From positions 1 through 40,445 of the forward strand of contig JANQMU010000144.1 of assembly GCA_028279875.1 (NCBI GenBank): a DNA stretch of 40,445 bases, given 5' to 3'. Source of the DNA: Rhizobiaceae bacterium (GTDB taxonomy: Bacteria; Pseudomonadota; Alphaproteobacteria; Rhizobiales; Rhizobiaceae). Position 1 is the stretch's first letter, and every line of letters begins with the position of its first letter. The notes below the pieces were generated by a model. It worked only from the letters and a program-made list of their open reading frames with translations, was not told where the DNA came from and did not search any database. This document shows, in pieces, positions 32,016 to 40,445 of the stretch. The position numbers and the translations under genes are program-made.

Positions 32016-33368
32016 TCAGGCGGCGTCGCGCACGCCGGAGATAACGTCAACGATCTCGTTGACCACGCGCTCGACCAGCGCCCGGTCGTCGCCCTCGGCC
32101 ATGACGCGGATAAGCGGCTCGGTGCCGGACGGCCGGATCACCAGGCGGCCGGATGTTCCAAGTGAATCGGTCGCCTCGGCAATGGCGCTCCGGACATGTT
32201 TGTCGTCCAGTGGTTTGCCGCCGGAAAAGCGGACATTCCTCAACAATTGCGGCACCGGATCGAAGCGATGGCAGACGTCGCTGACCGGCCGGCCCATGCG
32301 CTGGACACAGGCCAGAATCTGCAGCGCCGCGATCAAGCCGTCCCCGGTTGTGGCAAAATCCGAAAGCACGATGTGGCCGGATTGCTCACCGCCGACATTG
32401 AAGCCATCCTTGCGCATATGTTCCACCACATGACGGTCGCCGACCTTGGTGCGGGCAAGAGCCAGATCATGGCCTTCAAGAAAGCGCTCCAGACCGAGAT
32501 TGGACATCACCGTCGCGACGATGCCGCCGCCGGTCAGGCGGCCGTCGCCGGCCCAGGATTCAGCGATCACGGCCATCAGCTGATCGCCGTCCACCACCGC
32601 GCCCTTTTCGTCGATAATCAGAACCCGGTCGGCATCGCCATCGAGCGCGATCCCGATATCGGCGCGCACTTCGTGGACCTTCTTGGCCAGCGCCGCGGGA
32701 TGCGTCGAGCCGCAGTCGAGATTGATATTGTGGCCGTTCGGTTCGTTGCCGAAGGCGATTACCTCGGCGCCCAGTTCCCACAGGGCCGCGGGCGCCACCT
32801 TGTAGGCGGCACCATTGGCGCAATCGATGGCGACGCGCAGGCCATTGAGCGAGCAGTTGCGCGGCATGGTCCGTTTGGCCGATTCGATATAGCGGTCATG
32901 GACGCCGTCGATCCGCTTGGCGCGGCCGATATTGCCGGCATCCGCCAATTGTGCGGATATATCGGCATCGATCAGCCGTTCGATCTGGATCTCCAGCTCA
33001 TCGGAGAGTTTGAAACCGTCCGGGCCGAACAGCTTGATGCCATTGTCCTCGAACGGATTGTGCGATGCCGAGATCATGACCCCGATATCGGAACGCAACG
33101 ACCGGGTCAGCATGGCAACGGCCGGCGTCGGGATCGGCCCGAGCAGGAAAACATCCATGCCGGAGGCCGTGAAACCGGCAACCAGGGCATTCTCCAGCAT
33201 ATAGCCCGAGAGCCTGGTGTCCTTGCCGATAACCACGCGATGGCGGTGATCGCCGCGCCGGAAGACCTTGCCCGCCGCCAGCCCGACGCGCATCGCAACT
33301 TCAGGAGTCATCGGAAACGTGTTGGACTTTCCGCGTATTCCATCGGTGCCAAAATACTGCCGCGACAT
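32016..33368 (-). CDS. glmM: Phosphoglucosamine mutase GlmM
   Basis: GlmM converts glucosamine-6-phosphate to glucosamine-1-phosphate for UDP-GlcNAc and peptidoglycan. The 450-residue protein begins SRQYFGTDGIRGK. The phosphoserine loop is ISASHNPFEDNG, the metal loop is LDGDADR, and the sugar-binding block is GGEQSGHI. RPSGTEPLIRVMAE is the phosphate-binding end. GGGGA lies before the ATG at 33368. It follows ftsH in the usual rhizobial order. Confidence 0.97.
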   Translation of the reverse strand: MSRQYFGTDGIRGKSNTFPMTPEVAMRVGLAAGKVFRRGDHRHRVVIGKDTRLSGYMLENALVAGFTASGMDVFLLGPIPTPAVAMLTRSLRSDIGVMISASHNPFEDNGIKLFGPDGFKLSDELEIQIERLIDADISAQLADAGNIGRAKRIDGVHDRYIESAKRTMPRNCSLNGLRVAIDCANGAAYKVAPAALWELGAEVIAFGNEPNGHNINLDCGSTHPAALAKKVHEVRADIGIALDGDADRVLIIDEKGAVVDGDQLMAVIAESWAGDGRLTGGGIVATVMSNLGLERFLEGHDLALARTKVGDRHVVEHMRKDGFNVGGEQSGHIVLSDFATTGDGLIAALQILACVQRMGRPVSDVCHRFDPVPQLLRNVRFSGGKPLDDKHVRSAIAEATDSLGTSGRLVIRPSGTEPLIRVMAEGDDRALVERVVNEIVDVISGVRDAA

Positions 33369-33485
33369 GCTATCCCCACTTGCCGTTTCATGATCCGGAC
33401 CGAAAACCGATCCATGTCGGATCATCCCGATCCAGGCTCAAAATCCTAGCAGAACGGACCGCTCCGGCGCCAGCAAAATACCGAA

Positions 33486-33507
33486 AATGGCCGCCGAAGC
33501 AGCCATT
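33486..33507 (-). terminator. Hairpin with TTCG tetraloop after ftsH
   Basis: On the minus strand AATGGCTGC-TTCG-GCGGCCATT forms a nine-pair stem followed by TT, 26 bases after the ftsH stop. It could end or attenuate ftsH transcripts before glmM. Confidence 0.6.
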
Positions 33508-33532
33508 CTCGCATATTTTTCTTGACGGTGTG

Positions 33533-35473
33533 TTACTGCGGTTGCGGTTCCATCCCGGGATCGGGTTTGTCGTCCGGCTCTTCCTTGCCGTCCTGGCTCT
33601 TGGCACCCGTCTTGGGCACCGCCGATCCGCGCGATGGCGGGGTGTCGTCTCCCATGTCGCGCGACGGTTTTTCGCCGCGCAGCAGCGCCTTGATCTCATC
33701 GCCCGAGAGGGTTTCATACTCCAGCAGGCCTTCGGCCAGGATCTTGAAGTCGTCATTCTTCTCGGTCAGGATCCGGCGGGCCGTCGCATAGGCATCGTCG
33801 ATCAGGCGATGGATCTCGCTGTCGATCTTCTGAGCAGTCGCTTCCGACACATTCTTCTGCTGGGCCACCGAATGGCCGAGAAACACTTCCTGCTGGTTCT
33901 CGCCATAGGATACCTGGCCAAGCTCGTCGGAGAATCCCCATTGGGTGACCATCGCGCGGGCCAGTTTCGTCGCCTGTTCAATATCGGACGATGCACCGGA
34001 GGTAATGTTCTCCTTGCCGAAGGTCAGCTCTTCCGCAACGCGTCCGCCCATCATGATCGCCAGCCGGGAGACCATATATTTGTAGCTCATCGAATAACGG
34101 TCGCCCTCGGGAAGCTGCATCACCATGCCCAGCGCGCGGCCGCGCGGGATGATCGTCGCCTTGTGCACCGGATCGGCCGATTCGACATTCAGCGCGACGA
34201 TCCCATGCCCGGCTTCGTGATAGGCCGTCAGCTTCTTTTCTTCCTGGGTCATGGCGCTGGACCGCCGTTCGGCGCCCATCATCACCTTGTCCTTGGCATC
34301 CTCGAATTCCAGCATGGTCACCAGCCGCTTGTTGCGGCGGGCTGCCATCAGGGCAGCCTCGTTGACGAGGTTCATCAGGTCGGCACCGGAGAAACCGGGC
34401 GTGCCGCGTGCGATGACTTTCAGATCGACATTCGGCGCCAGCGGAACATTGCGGACATGCACCTTGAGAATCCGTTCGCGGCCTATGATGTCGGGATTGG
34501 GGACGACGACCTGCCGGTCGAAGCGGCCCGGCCGCAACAGCGCCGGATCGAGCACGTCCGGACGGTTGGTCGCGGCGATCAGGATGACGCCCTCATTGGC
34601 TTCGAACCCGTCCATCTCGACAAGCAACTGGTTGAGCGTCTGCTCGCGCTCGTCATTGCCGCCGCCAAGGCCGGCGCCGCGATGGCGTCCGACCGCATCG
34701 ATCTCATCGATGAAGATAATGCAAGGAGCGTTTTTCTTGGCCTGTTCGAACATGTCGCGCACCCGGCTTGCACCGACGCCGACAAACATTTCGACAAAAT
34801 CCGAACCGGAAATGGTGAAGAAGGGCACCGCCGCTTCGCCGGCCACTGAACGGGCCAGCAGGGTCTTGCCGGTTCCGGGCGGCCCGACCAGGAGCACACC
34901 GCGCGGAATGCGGCCGCCAAGCCGCTGGAACTTCTGCGGGTCTCTCAGGAACTCGACGATTTCCTCGAGGTCCTCCTTGGCTTCGTCAACGCCGGCAACG
35001 TCTTCGAAGGTCACCCGGCCATGCGATTCCGTCAGCAATTTGGCCTTCGACTTGCCGAACCCCATCGCGCCACGGGAGCCACCCTGCATCTGGCGCATGA
35101 AGAAAATCCACACGCCGAGGATCAGCAGGATCGGAAGCCAGGAGATCAGATAGCCGAAGAACGTGTTCGAACCATCGACTTCCGGCGCAGCGGTGATGCC
35201 GACGCCGCGATCCTCCAGACGGGCGACAAGGCCCGAATCGCCCGGCGAGTAGGTTTGAAATGTCTTTCCGCCGTCCGCATAGACCCCGGTTATCGTGTCA
35301 CCGACGATCTTCACATTGCGGATCTGCCCGTTGTCGACGTCCTGAAGGAATTTCGAATAGCTGATTTCGCGCGAGGATGCGCGCTCTGCCGGGCCCTGAA
35401 ACATGTTGAACAGGGCAATAAGAAGCAGCGCAATGATTGCCCAGAGGGCAAAGTTTCTGAAATTTGGGTTCAT
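33533..35473 (-). CDS. ftsH: ATP-dependent zinc metalloprotease FtsH
   Basis: FtsH degrades membrane and short-lived cytosolic proteins, including LpxC and RpoH in other bacteria. The 646-residue protein has two transmembrane helices (about residues 6-23 and 109-127). The AAA domain holds GPPGTGKT (Walker A), IIFIDEIDAVG (Walker B) and the second region of homology ATNRPDVLDPALLRPGRFDRQ. The protease site is HEAGH. The acidic Pro-rich tail is normal for rhizobia. Co-location with rpoH in the window is not close enough to imply an operon. Confidence 0.98.
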   Translation of the reverse strand: MNPNFRNFALWAIIALLLIALFNMFQGPAERASSREISYSKFLQDVDNGQIRNVKIVGDTITGVYADGGKTFQTYSPGDSGLVARLEDRGVGITAAPEVDGSNTFFGYLISWLPILLILGVWIFFMRQMQGGSRGAMGFGKSKAKLLTESHGRVTFEDVAGVDEAKEDLEEIVEFLRDPQKFQRLGGRIPRGVLLVGPPGTGKTLLARSVAGEAAVPFFTISGSDFVEMFVGVGASRVRDMFEQAKKNAPCIIFIDEIDAVGRHRGAGLGGGNDEREQTLNQLLVEMDGFEANEGVILIAATNRPDVLDPALLRPGRFDRQVVVPNPDIIGRERILKVHVRNVPLAPNVDLKVIARGTPGFSGADLMNLVNEAALMAARRNKRLVTMLEFEDAKDKVMMGAERRSSAMTQEEKKLTAYHEAGHGIVALNVESADPVHKATIIPRGRALGMVMQLPEGDRYSMSYKYMVSRLAIMMGGRVAEELTFGKENITSGASSDIEQATKLARAMVTQWGFSDELGQVSYGENQQEVFLGHSVAQQKNVSEATAQKIDSEIHRLIDDAYATARRILTEKNDDFKILAEGLLEYETLSGDEIKALLRGEKPSRDMGDDTPPSRGSAVPKTGAKSQDGKEEPDDKPDPGMEPQPQ

Positions 35474-35646
35474 ACGGTTCCCCGGAACGTCTCGCGTGCC
35501 GCCAACTGGCGGGAAGTCACCAATCAGATTGGATATAGAATAGTTGCCCCTAACATAGGTCTCGCAAGGCCCATTGCCAAGACCGCGACACCGGCGGACT
35601 TCGCATGTGGTTTATTTTATTTGCAACCCCAAGCCGAACCCCTCCA

Positions 35647-36999
35647 TCACTCGTTAAAAGGCGGTGCGCAATAGGCCGGCCGACCGAACAGCCCAGCGCA
35701 TTTGTCAGCCAGAATACGGTCGAATTCAGGCAAAAACAGGTCGAACAGCGCCAGATGACGGGCAACGGTCACGGCATTCGGCAACGTCTCGAGTTTTTCG
35801 CCACGCTTTTTATCCGGCGTTTGCACATGAAGGACGGGTTCCGCGCGGAGGGCGCCCGATCGCACGCCGGGCGGAATGTCGGCTCCTGCCGGCCCGGTTT
35901 CGCTGCCAAGATGTGTCGGGCCGTCCTTTCCGGCGACCGGGGCGACAATATAGCCACGTGCAGGGTCTTCGTTGGAAAACCAGTAGCGCTCATCCCAGAC
36001 GGCCGATCCGCCCGGAGGCAGCACAAGCGCCCGCTGGCCGCGCCGTTCCCGATAGATGAAAATCCGGTCGGCGCGGCGATCGAGCACCGATCGGCCAAGA
36101 TTGATGCGCGGCGGCCCGACATCGGCGGAAAACCGTGCGATCTGGGTCTGCAGCTTCGATCCGGGCCGGTGAGACCGACCGCCCATCAAAGCGGCGAACA
36201 GGCCGATCGCCTGCTGCAGATATTCGGAAATCTCGGCCGGCACCTGCGGCAATTCGGCGATGCCGCCGGCATGGATCTGGGCATGCGCATCGATGAAGCG
36301 GGACAGGGCCGCCGCATCTTCCCGCCGTGCCTGCGCTGTCCGGTCGATCATCGACAGGAGTTCCGAGTCCGCACCGGCCGCCGTTCCCGAGCGGCGCAGG
36401 CGAACCCGCTCGAAGCGCTCATCGACATTGCTGGGATCGTCGATCCACGAAATTCCGGCATCGGTGAGCACGCGCCGCAGGGCCTCGCGGCGGACCGCCA
36501 GCAGCGGCCGCAGGACCCAGCAATCGCGCCTGTAAAGCACCGCGTCCGCCATGCCGGAAAGGCCGCGCCCGTCACCGCGCGCGCTACGCATCATCGCCGT
36601 TTCGATCTGATCGTCCCTTGTGTGGCCGGTGACGACGATGTCGGCGCCGACATCGAGGGCCGCGCGGCGCAGCAGATCATAGCGGGCGAGCCGGGCTGCC
36701 TCCTGGAGGCCGCTGCGTGGTTTCCGGCCAGTCCATTTTGCCGCCCGGTGCGCGATGCCGAGGGCCGCGCAGGCCGCCGCGACGGCCGCCGTCTCCGTCT
36801 TCGAGCCGGGGCGCAGCCCATGGTCGACGGTCACCGCAACAAGACGCGGCTTGCCGCTATCCGCCAGGCGTTGACGAAGCAGGTGAAGGAGCGCGGTAGA
36901 ATCGCTGCCGCCGGACAAGGCGACAACAAGCGTTTCGACAGGTTTCAGGCGCGAAAGAAAACGATCTATGGCTGCATCGGGGGTAAGATCTGTTTCCAT
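35647..36999 (-). CDS. tilS: tRNA(Ile)-lysidine synthetase TilS
   Basis: TilS attaches lysine to C34 of the AUA-reading tRNA-Ile with ATP. The PP-loop is VALSGGSDSTALLHLL (about residues 26-40). The GHTRDDQIETAMMRSARGDGRGLSGM block is the family signature. The 450 residues include the C-terminal extension with an atypical end. The gene lies 22 bases from cpoB and is probably cotranscribed with it. Confidence 0.95.
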   Translation of the reverse strand: METDLTPDAAIDRFLSRLKPVETLVVALSGGSDSTALLHLLRQRLADSGKPRLVAVTVDHGLRPGSKTETAAVAAACAALGIAHRAAKWTGRKPRSGLQEAARLARYDLLRRAALDVGADIVVTGHTRDDQIETAMMRSARGDGRGLSGMADAVLYRRDCWVLRPLLAVRREALRRVLTDAGISWIDDPSNVDERFERVRLRRSGTAAGADSELLSMIDRTAQARREDAAALSRFIDAHAQIHAGGIAELPQVPAEISEYLQQAIGLFAALMGGRSHRPGSKLQTQIARFSADVGPPRINLGRSVLDRRADRIFIYRERRGQRALVLPPGGSAVWDERYWFSNEDPARGYIVAPVAGKDGPTHLGSETGPAGADIPPGVRSGALRAEPVLHVQTPDKKRGEKLETLPNAVTVARHLALFDLFLPEFDRILADKCAGLFGRPAYCAPPFNE

Positions 37000-37021
37000 T
37001 CGGCTAGATATGGTGACCGTG

Positions 37022-37915
37022 TCAGCAACTCATCCGGCTTTGCTCGACGGCGACCTTGGCCTTGACCGCGTCGGTGGCCTGCGGGTAGCGGGTCAGGACT
37101 TCACGGTAGGTAGCACAGGCCGTGTCTCGGTTGTCCAGCGCCGCCAGCGACATGCCGAGCTTAAGCAGCATTTCAGGCGATTTCGGTGAATCGGGGAATT
37201 GCTTGTGGGCCGTCAGCAGCGTCTTGGCGGCCTCATGATATTCACCCTGCGAGTAGAGCGCCTCACCCAGCCAGAAATGCGCATCCGGAACGCGGCGTGA
37301 ATCGGGATATTGCGCGATGAAGTCCTGAAAGCCGGTCTGGGCGAGACGGTAGTCTCCCGACAGCACATAGCCATAGGCCGCACGATAGAGTTCTTCGGAT
37401 TCGCTTGCCGGCAGCGACGCCGTCTGCGTGTCGTCCCGCGACGGATCCTCTGCTTCGCTCAATGCGGCGTTCTGATCACCGGTCGCATCGTCGCGATCGC
37501 CGCTCGGCACCGTCACCGGTGCGGCGGCAGTCTGCTCGTCCCGTTCGGGCGTTCCGTCGCCGGCATCGCTGCGACCACCTGCGGTTCCGCCTTCGATCTC
37601 CTGGAAGCGGAACTCGTTGTCTTCCTGCATCCTGCGCATCGCTTCCTGCATTTCCAGCAATTGAAAGCTCAGCTCCTCGATGCGTCCGTTCAACACCCGG
37701 ATTCGCTCCTCGAGCTGGCCGACCCGGTAGGTCATATCGGCCGCCTGGGCAAGCCGCACCGGCGCGCGCGGCGAAGCGGTCTGCACCAGCGCCATCACCT
37801 GCTGTTGCGCGGCGGTCCGCCACCCGTCTTCAGCGGGTGCAAGCGCCGCATGGGCCAGGGCCGGCATCAAAAGGGCCGTCAACGGGCCCGCTAGAACTCG
37901 CAGATACACACTCAT
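37022..37915 (-). CDS. cpoB: Tol-Pal system protein CpoB (YbgF)
   Basis: CpoB coordinates peptidoglycan synthesis by PBP1B with Tol-Pal driven outer-membrane constriction. The 297-residue protein has a signal peptide (ALAHAALA) and a trimerising coiled coil (RVGQLEERIRVLNGRIEELSFQLLEM). A low-complexity linker follows, then tetratricopeptide repeats (AYGYVLSGDYRLAQTGFQDFIAQYPDS, DAHFWLGEALYSQGEYHEAAKTLL). It ends in two cysteines/serines (AVEQSRMSC). It sits in the standard order between pal and tilS. Confidence 0.93.
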   Translation of the reverse strand: MSVYLRVLAGPLTALLMPALAHAALAPAEDGWRTAAQQQVMALVQTASPRAPVRLAQAADMTYRVGQLEERIRVLNGRIEELSFQLLEMQEAMRRMQEDNEFRFQEIEGGTAGGRSDAGDGTPERDEQTAAAPVTVPSGDRDDATGDQNAALSEAEDPSRDDTQTASLPASESEELYRAAYGYVLSGDYRLAQTGFQDFIAQYPDSRRVPDAHFWLGEALYSQGEYHEAAKTLLTAHKQFPDSPKSPEMLLKLGMSLAALDNRDTACATYREVLTRYPQATDAVKAKVAVEQSRMSC

Positions 37916-37982
37916 CTCGTCTCAACCTGCCTTTCCTCAAAGCGCCGCGCCCGAAACATGCCCGTCCCGCGGCCCGGCATCG

Positions 37983-38489
37983 TTAGCTGCCCGCGCCGCT
38001 GACCACCGTGACGGCCCGCCGGTTTTGCGACCAGCAGGATATGTCATCACACACGGCGACCGGCCGTTCCTTGCCGTAGGATATGGTCTTGATGCGGCTG
38101 GCCGATACGCCCCTGGACACCAGATAGTTCTTGGTCGCGGCCGCGCGCCGGGCGCCCAGTGCCAGATTGTAGGCCCGCGTGCCACGCTCATCCGCATGGC
38201 CCTCAATGGTCACCGCTTCGCGGGAATATTTGTTCAGCCACTGCGCCTGCCGTTGCAACGTCGCGGCCGAATCGGCGCGGATGGCCGCCGAATCGGTATC
38301 GAAGAATATCCGGTCTCCGACATTGAGCGTCAGATCCTGCTGGGAGCCGGGAACCGCGCCATTGCCAGCGAGCCCCAGTTCGCCGGGGCTGTTTGGCAGC
38401 GTATTCCTGTTGGCGCATCCCGTCAGCGCCAACGCCGCTGCCAGTCCCAATGCAGCCGGATTTCGCGCGATGCTCATCAGCAGGTTCAT
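37983..38489 (-). CDS. pal: Peptidoglycan-associated lipoprotein Pal
   Basis: The lipobox LTGC follows the signal peptide (MNLLMSIARNPAALGLAAALA). The OmpA-like domain has RIFFDTDSAAIR, the peptidoglycan-binding TIEGHADERGTRAYNLALGARRA and the SYGKERPV end. Pal anchors the outer membrane to peptidoglycan and binds TolB. Length is 168 residues. GAGGAGA lies before the ATG at 38489. A pair of cysteines near the C-terminus (VCDDISCW) is usual in alphaproteobacteria. Confidence 0.96.
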   Translation of the reverse strand: MNLLMSIARNPAALGLAAALALTGCANRNTLPNSPGELGLAGNGAVPGSQQDLTLNVGDRIFFDTDSAAIRADSAATLQRQAQWLNKYSREAVTIEGHADERGTRAYNLALGARRAAATKNYLVSRGVSASRIKTISYGKERPVAVCDDISCWSQNRRAVTVVSGAGS

Positions 38490-38588
38490 GGTCGGTCTCC
38501 TCGATATGACGACTCGGATATTGATGCCAGCGGCTGCGACGCAACCCTTATACAACAGATTGCCGCTGGAGTGGGATGTGAAAAAGAA

Positions 38589-39902
38589 CTATTCCAACAG
38601 CGGCGACCAGGCCGGATCGGACGCGAAATTCGGTGTTTCGACCCGCTGCTCATTATAACCGGTCAGGTCGATGGAATGGAGTTGCGGGCCGGCCGCGCCG
38701 GCCGGCTGGCGGAAGAACATCAGCACCCGGCCATTGGGCGCCCAGGTCGGCCCCTCATTGTGGAACCCGGTCGTCAGGATCCGCTCACCCGACCCGTCCG
38801 GCTTCATGACGCCGATGGAAAATTTGCCGCCCGACTGCTTGGTGAAGGCAATGAGATCGCCGCGCGGCGACCAGACCGGCGTGGAATAGGCGCCGTCGCC
38901 GAAGGACACGCGTTTCTGGTCGCTTCCGTCGGCATTCATGACATAAAGCTGCTGGCGTCCCCCGCGGTCGGATTCAAAGACGATCTGCCGCCCGTCGGGC
39001 GAATAGGACGGCGAGGTATCGATGGCCGGGGTACTGGTGAGCCGCGTCGTGGCGCGTGACCTGAGATCCATCGTGTAGATATTGGCATTGCCGTCCTGCA
39101 CGAGGCTCATGATCACCTTCTGGCCGTCGGGCGAGAAGCGCGGCGAAAAGGTCATGCCGGGAAAATTGCCGACGATCTCCCGCTGCCCGGTTTCGAGTTG
39201 CAGCAGGTAGACCCGCGGCTGCCCGTTGGCGAAGGACATGTAAGTGACTTCCTGCCGGCCCGGCGAAAACCGCGGGGTCAGCACCAGATCGTCGCCCTGG
39301 GTCAGATAGCGCAGATTGGCGCCGTCCTGATCCATGATCGCCAATTGCTTCTGCCGGTCATTGCGCGGCCCGGTCTCGGCGACAAATACCACGCGCGTAT
39401 CGAAATAGCCCCGTTCGCCGGTCAGTTTCTCATAGATCGCGTCGGCGATGATATGCGCCACACGGCGCCAGTTTTCCGGTTGCGTGAAAAACTGCTGGCC
39501 GATCATCTGTTCAGCTGCGAATGTGTCCCACAGCCGGAATTCGGCCCGCAGCCGGCCATCGGCTTCCTTGTTGACCCGCCCGACCACCAGCGCCTGCGCA
39601 TTGATCACGCGCCAGTCCTCGAAACGCGGCGCAACATCGGGATTGTGAATCTTCTGGATGAAGGCGGCCTTGTTGATCGGCGCAAACAGCCCGGACCGTC
39701 TCAAATCGTCGGCAATGACACCCGAGATCCTGGCGCCGATATCGTCGTCCGACACGAAATCGGTCACCGCCATCGGCAGCGGCTCGATATTGCCCCGGTT
39801 GATATCGATCTCGACCAGCGCCCGGGCCGGTGTCAGCGTCACGAGCAGCGCCGCCCACAGGATCAGTCCGGCCGACCCGTATCTCTGCAATCGTTTTCTC
39901 AT
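38589..39902 (-). CDS. tolB: Tol-Pal system periplasmic protein TolB
   Basis: TolB is a periplasmic beta-propeller that shuttles between Pal and TolA. The protein has a signal peptide ending TPARA, an N-terminal domain (VEIDINRGNIEPLPMAVTDF) and repeated WD40-like blades such as PSYSPDGRQIVFESDRGG and FSPRFSPDGQKVIMSL. The ATG at 39902 gives 437 residues but lacks a ribosome-binding site. A TTG at 39935 has GGGAGG five bases upstream and would lengthen the signal peptide by 11 residues. It lies directly after tolA. Confidence 0.95.
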   Translation of the reverse strand: MRKRLQRYGSAGLILWAALLVTLTPARALVEIDINRGNIEPLPMAVTDFVSDDDIGARISGVIADDLRRSGLFAPINKAAFIQKIHNPDVAPRFEDWRVINAQALVVGRVNKEADGRLRAEFRLWDTFAAEQMIGQQFFTQPENWRRVAHIIADAIYEKLTGERGYFDTRVVFVAETGPRNDRQKQLAIMDQDGANLRYLTQGDDLVLTPRFSPGRQEVTYMSFANGQPRVYLLQLETGQREIVGNFPGMTFSPRFSPDGQKVIMSLVQDGNANIYTMDLRSRATTRLTSTPAIDTSPSYSPDGRQIVFESDRGGRQQLYVMNADGSDQKRVSFGDGAYSTPVWSPRGDLIAFTKQSGGKFSIGVMKPDGSGERILTTGFHNEGPTWAPNGRVLMFFRQPAGAAGPQLHSIDLTGYNEQRVETPNFASDPAWSPLLE

Positions 39903-39946
39903 CGGGATTTGCCCGTTTTTCAACACAGCGGCCAAAACCACCTCCC

Positions 39947-40445
39947 TTAGAACATACTGCTGGGATCGAAATTCATAACAACATCGGCCCAGGTCTCATA
40001 TTTTTCTGCCGGCAGATCGTAGGGCGCGCAACGCAGCACGGCGCGGCGCGCGCCGCTGGCCAGAACCCGCCGGGTCTGCTCGGACCCGCCTCTGGCATCG
40101 ACACTGGGTTGCCCCTCGATCTCGCCCGATCTGTTGAGGCGCATGGTGATACGCACGCGCACATCGGCGCCATCGACCATGCCCGGCACGATCTGCCAAC
40201 ATCGCTCGACCTGGCCGCGCAGCGCATCCATCTCGCTCTGTGAAAGGCTGCCGCCGGCCGTCGTCCGGGTGCCACCCAGCGCCGCCTCCTCAGTGCCGCG
40301 GCGGGCACCACCGCCGGACGGATCCTGCCGGTTGAGCAGCGCGGCGACCTCATCGGCGTCGAAATCGCTGTCCCTGGCTGAAGCCAGTTTCGCGGTCTGT
40401 GTCCGTTCCGGATTGTTCTTGCGTTCCGGCGTCTTGGCGGTCTGC
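39947..40445 (-). CDS. tolA: Tol-Pal system protein TolA, C-terminal part (5' end outside the window)
   Basis: The frame is open to the window edge. It shows the end of the Lys/Glu/Arg-rich middle domain (KTPERKNNPERTQTAK) and the C-terminal domain beginning DALRGQVERCWQI and ending YETWADVVMNFDPSSMF. That domain binds TolB and also, in other bacteria, phage coat proteins and colicins. TolA links the inner-membrane TolQR motor to TolB and Pal. It overlaps nothing and is followed by tolB. Confidence 0.9.
   Translation of the reverse strand, partial: QTAKTPERKNNPERTQTAKLASARDSDFDADEVAALLNRQDPSGGGARRGTEEAALGGTRTTAGGSLSQSEMDALRGQVERCWQIVPGMVDGADVRVRITMRLNRSGEIEGQPSVDARGGSEQTRRVLASGARRAVLRCAPYDLPAEKYETWADVVMNFDPSSMF

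Noticed and set aside
35605..37065. Long open frame (486 codons) on the + strand
   Set aside because: Shadow of tilS; no ribosome-binding site and low-quality translation.
1..40445. CRISPR arrays, rRNA or tRNA genes
   Set aside because: No regularly spaced repeats and no foldable tRNA or rRNA sequence were seen on reading through both strands.

Overview
The window is chromosomal DNA of an alphaproteobacterium, almost certainly of the order Hyphomicrobiales (Rhizobiales). The evidence is gene content and order: sciP, fliJ, ctrA, chpT and eipA in one cluster, an IalB-family protein, Omp25/Omp31-like barrels, an rpoH–purA neighbourhood and the run glmM-ftsH-tilS-cpoB-pal-tolB-tolA. Most of the window is GC-rich, tightly packed housekeeping DNA. 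I cannot name the genus.

Layout. 1-900 is the 3' part of a sugar aminotransferase gene, followed by mnmA. 2.5-7.1 kb is a cell-cycle and envelope cluster: sciP, a PqiA-like membrane protein, fliJ, ctrA, an atypical stand-alone receiver, chpT and eipA. CtrA-like boxes lie before sciP and eipA, and the ctrA upstream region holds six GANTC (CcrM) sites in 125 bp. 7.2-17.5 kb carries a membrane-anchored coiled-coil protein, a TrmH-type methyltransferase, a small membrane protein, an RluD-type pseudouridine synthase, rpoH, a rhizobial membrane protein, purA, an EamA transporter and a higBA toxin-antitoxin pair. 17.6-20.5 kb is serA-serC with the serC leader RNA motif.

20.49-27.44 kb is a decayed prophage or phage satellite of about 6.9 kb. 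It is bounded by a perfect 26-bp direct repeat that lies inside the serC leader RNA, so the element integrated into a regulatory RNA. All recognisable phage backbone genes but one are broken: the replication-type HTH gene (frameshift plus stop), the large terminase (frameshift) and the HK97-type capsid (truncated at about residue 160). The HNH gene looks intact. Portal, protease, tail and integrase genes are absent. In contrast, an AT-richer, oppositely oriented cassette of four genes is intact: XRE regulator, zinc-ribbon-like protein, single-pass membrane protein and a 49-residue basic protein. Two further intact accessory genes lie on the + strand, separated by an array of hairpins. This cassette is the best candidate for an undescribed system.

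27.5-32 kb holds two 284-residue beta-barrel proteins, each with a CtrA-like box at nearly the same distance upstream, then a dienelactone-hydrolase-like protein, an IalB-family protein and a small cysteine-rich secreted protein. 32-40.4 kb is glmM, ftsH, tilS, cpoB (ybgF), pal, tolB and the 3' part of tolA, all on the minus strand. Peptidoglycan precursor synthesis, membrane proteolysis and the Tol-Pal system thus sit together.

Caveats: all identifications are from reading the sequences, without database searches. Start codons are chosen from ribosome-binding sites and remembered family N-termini.
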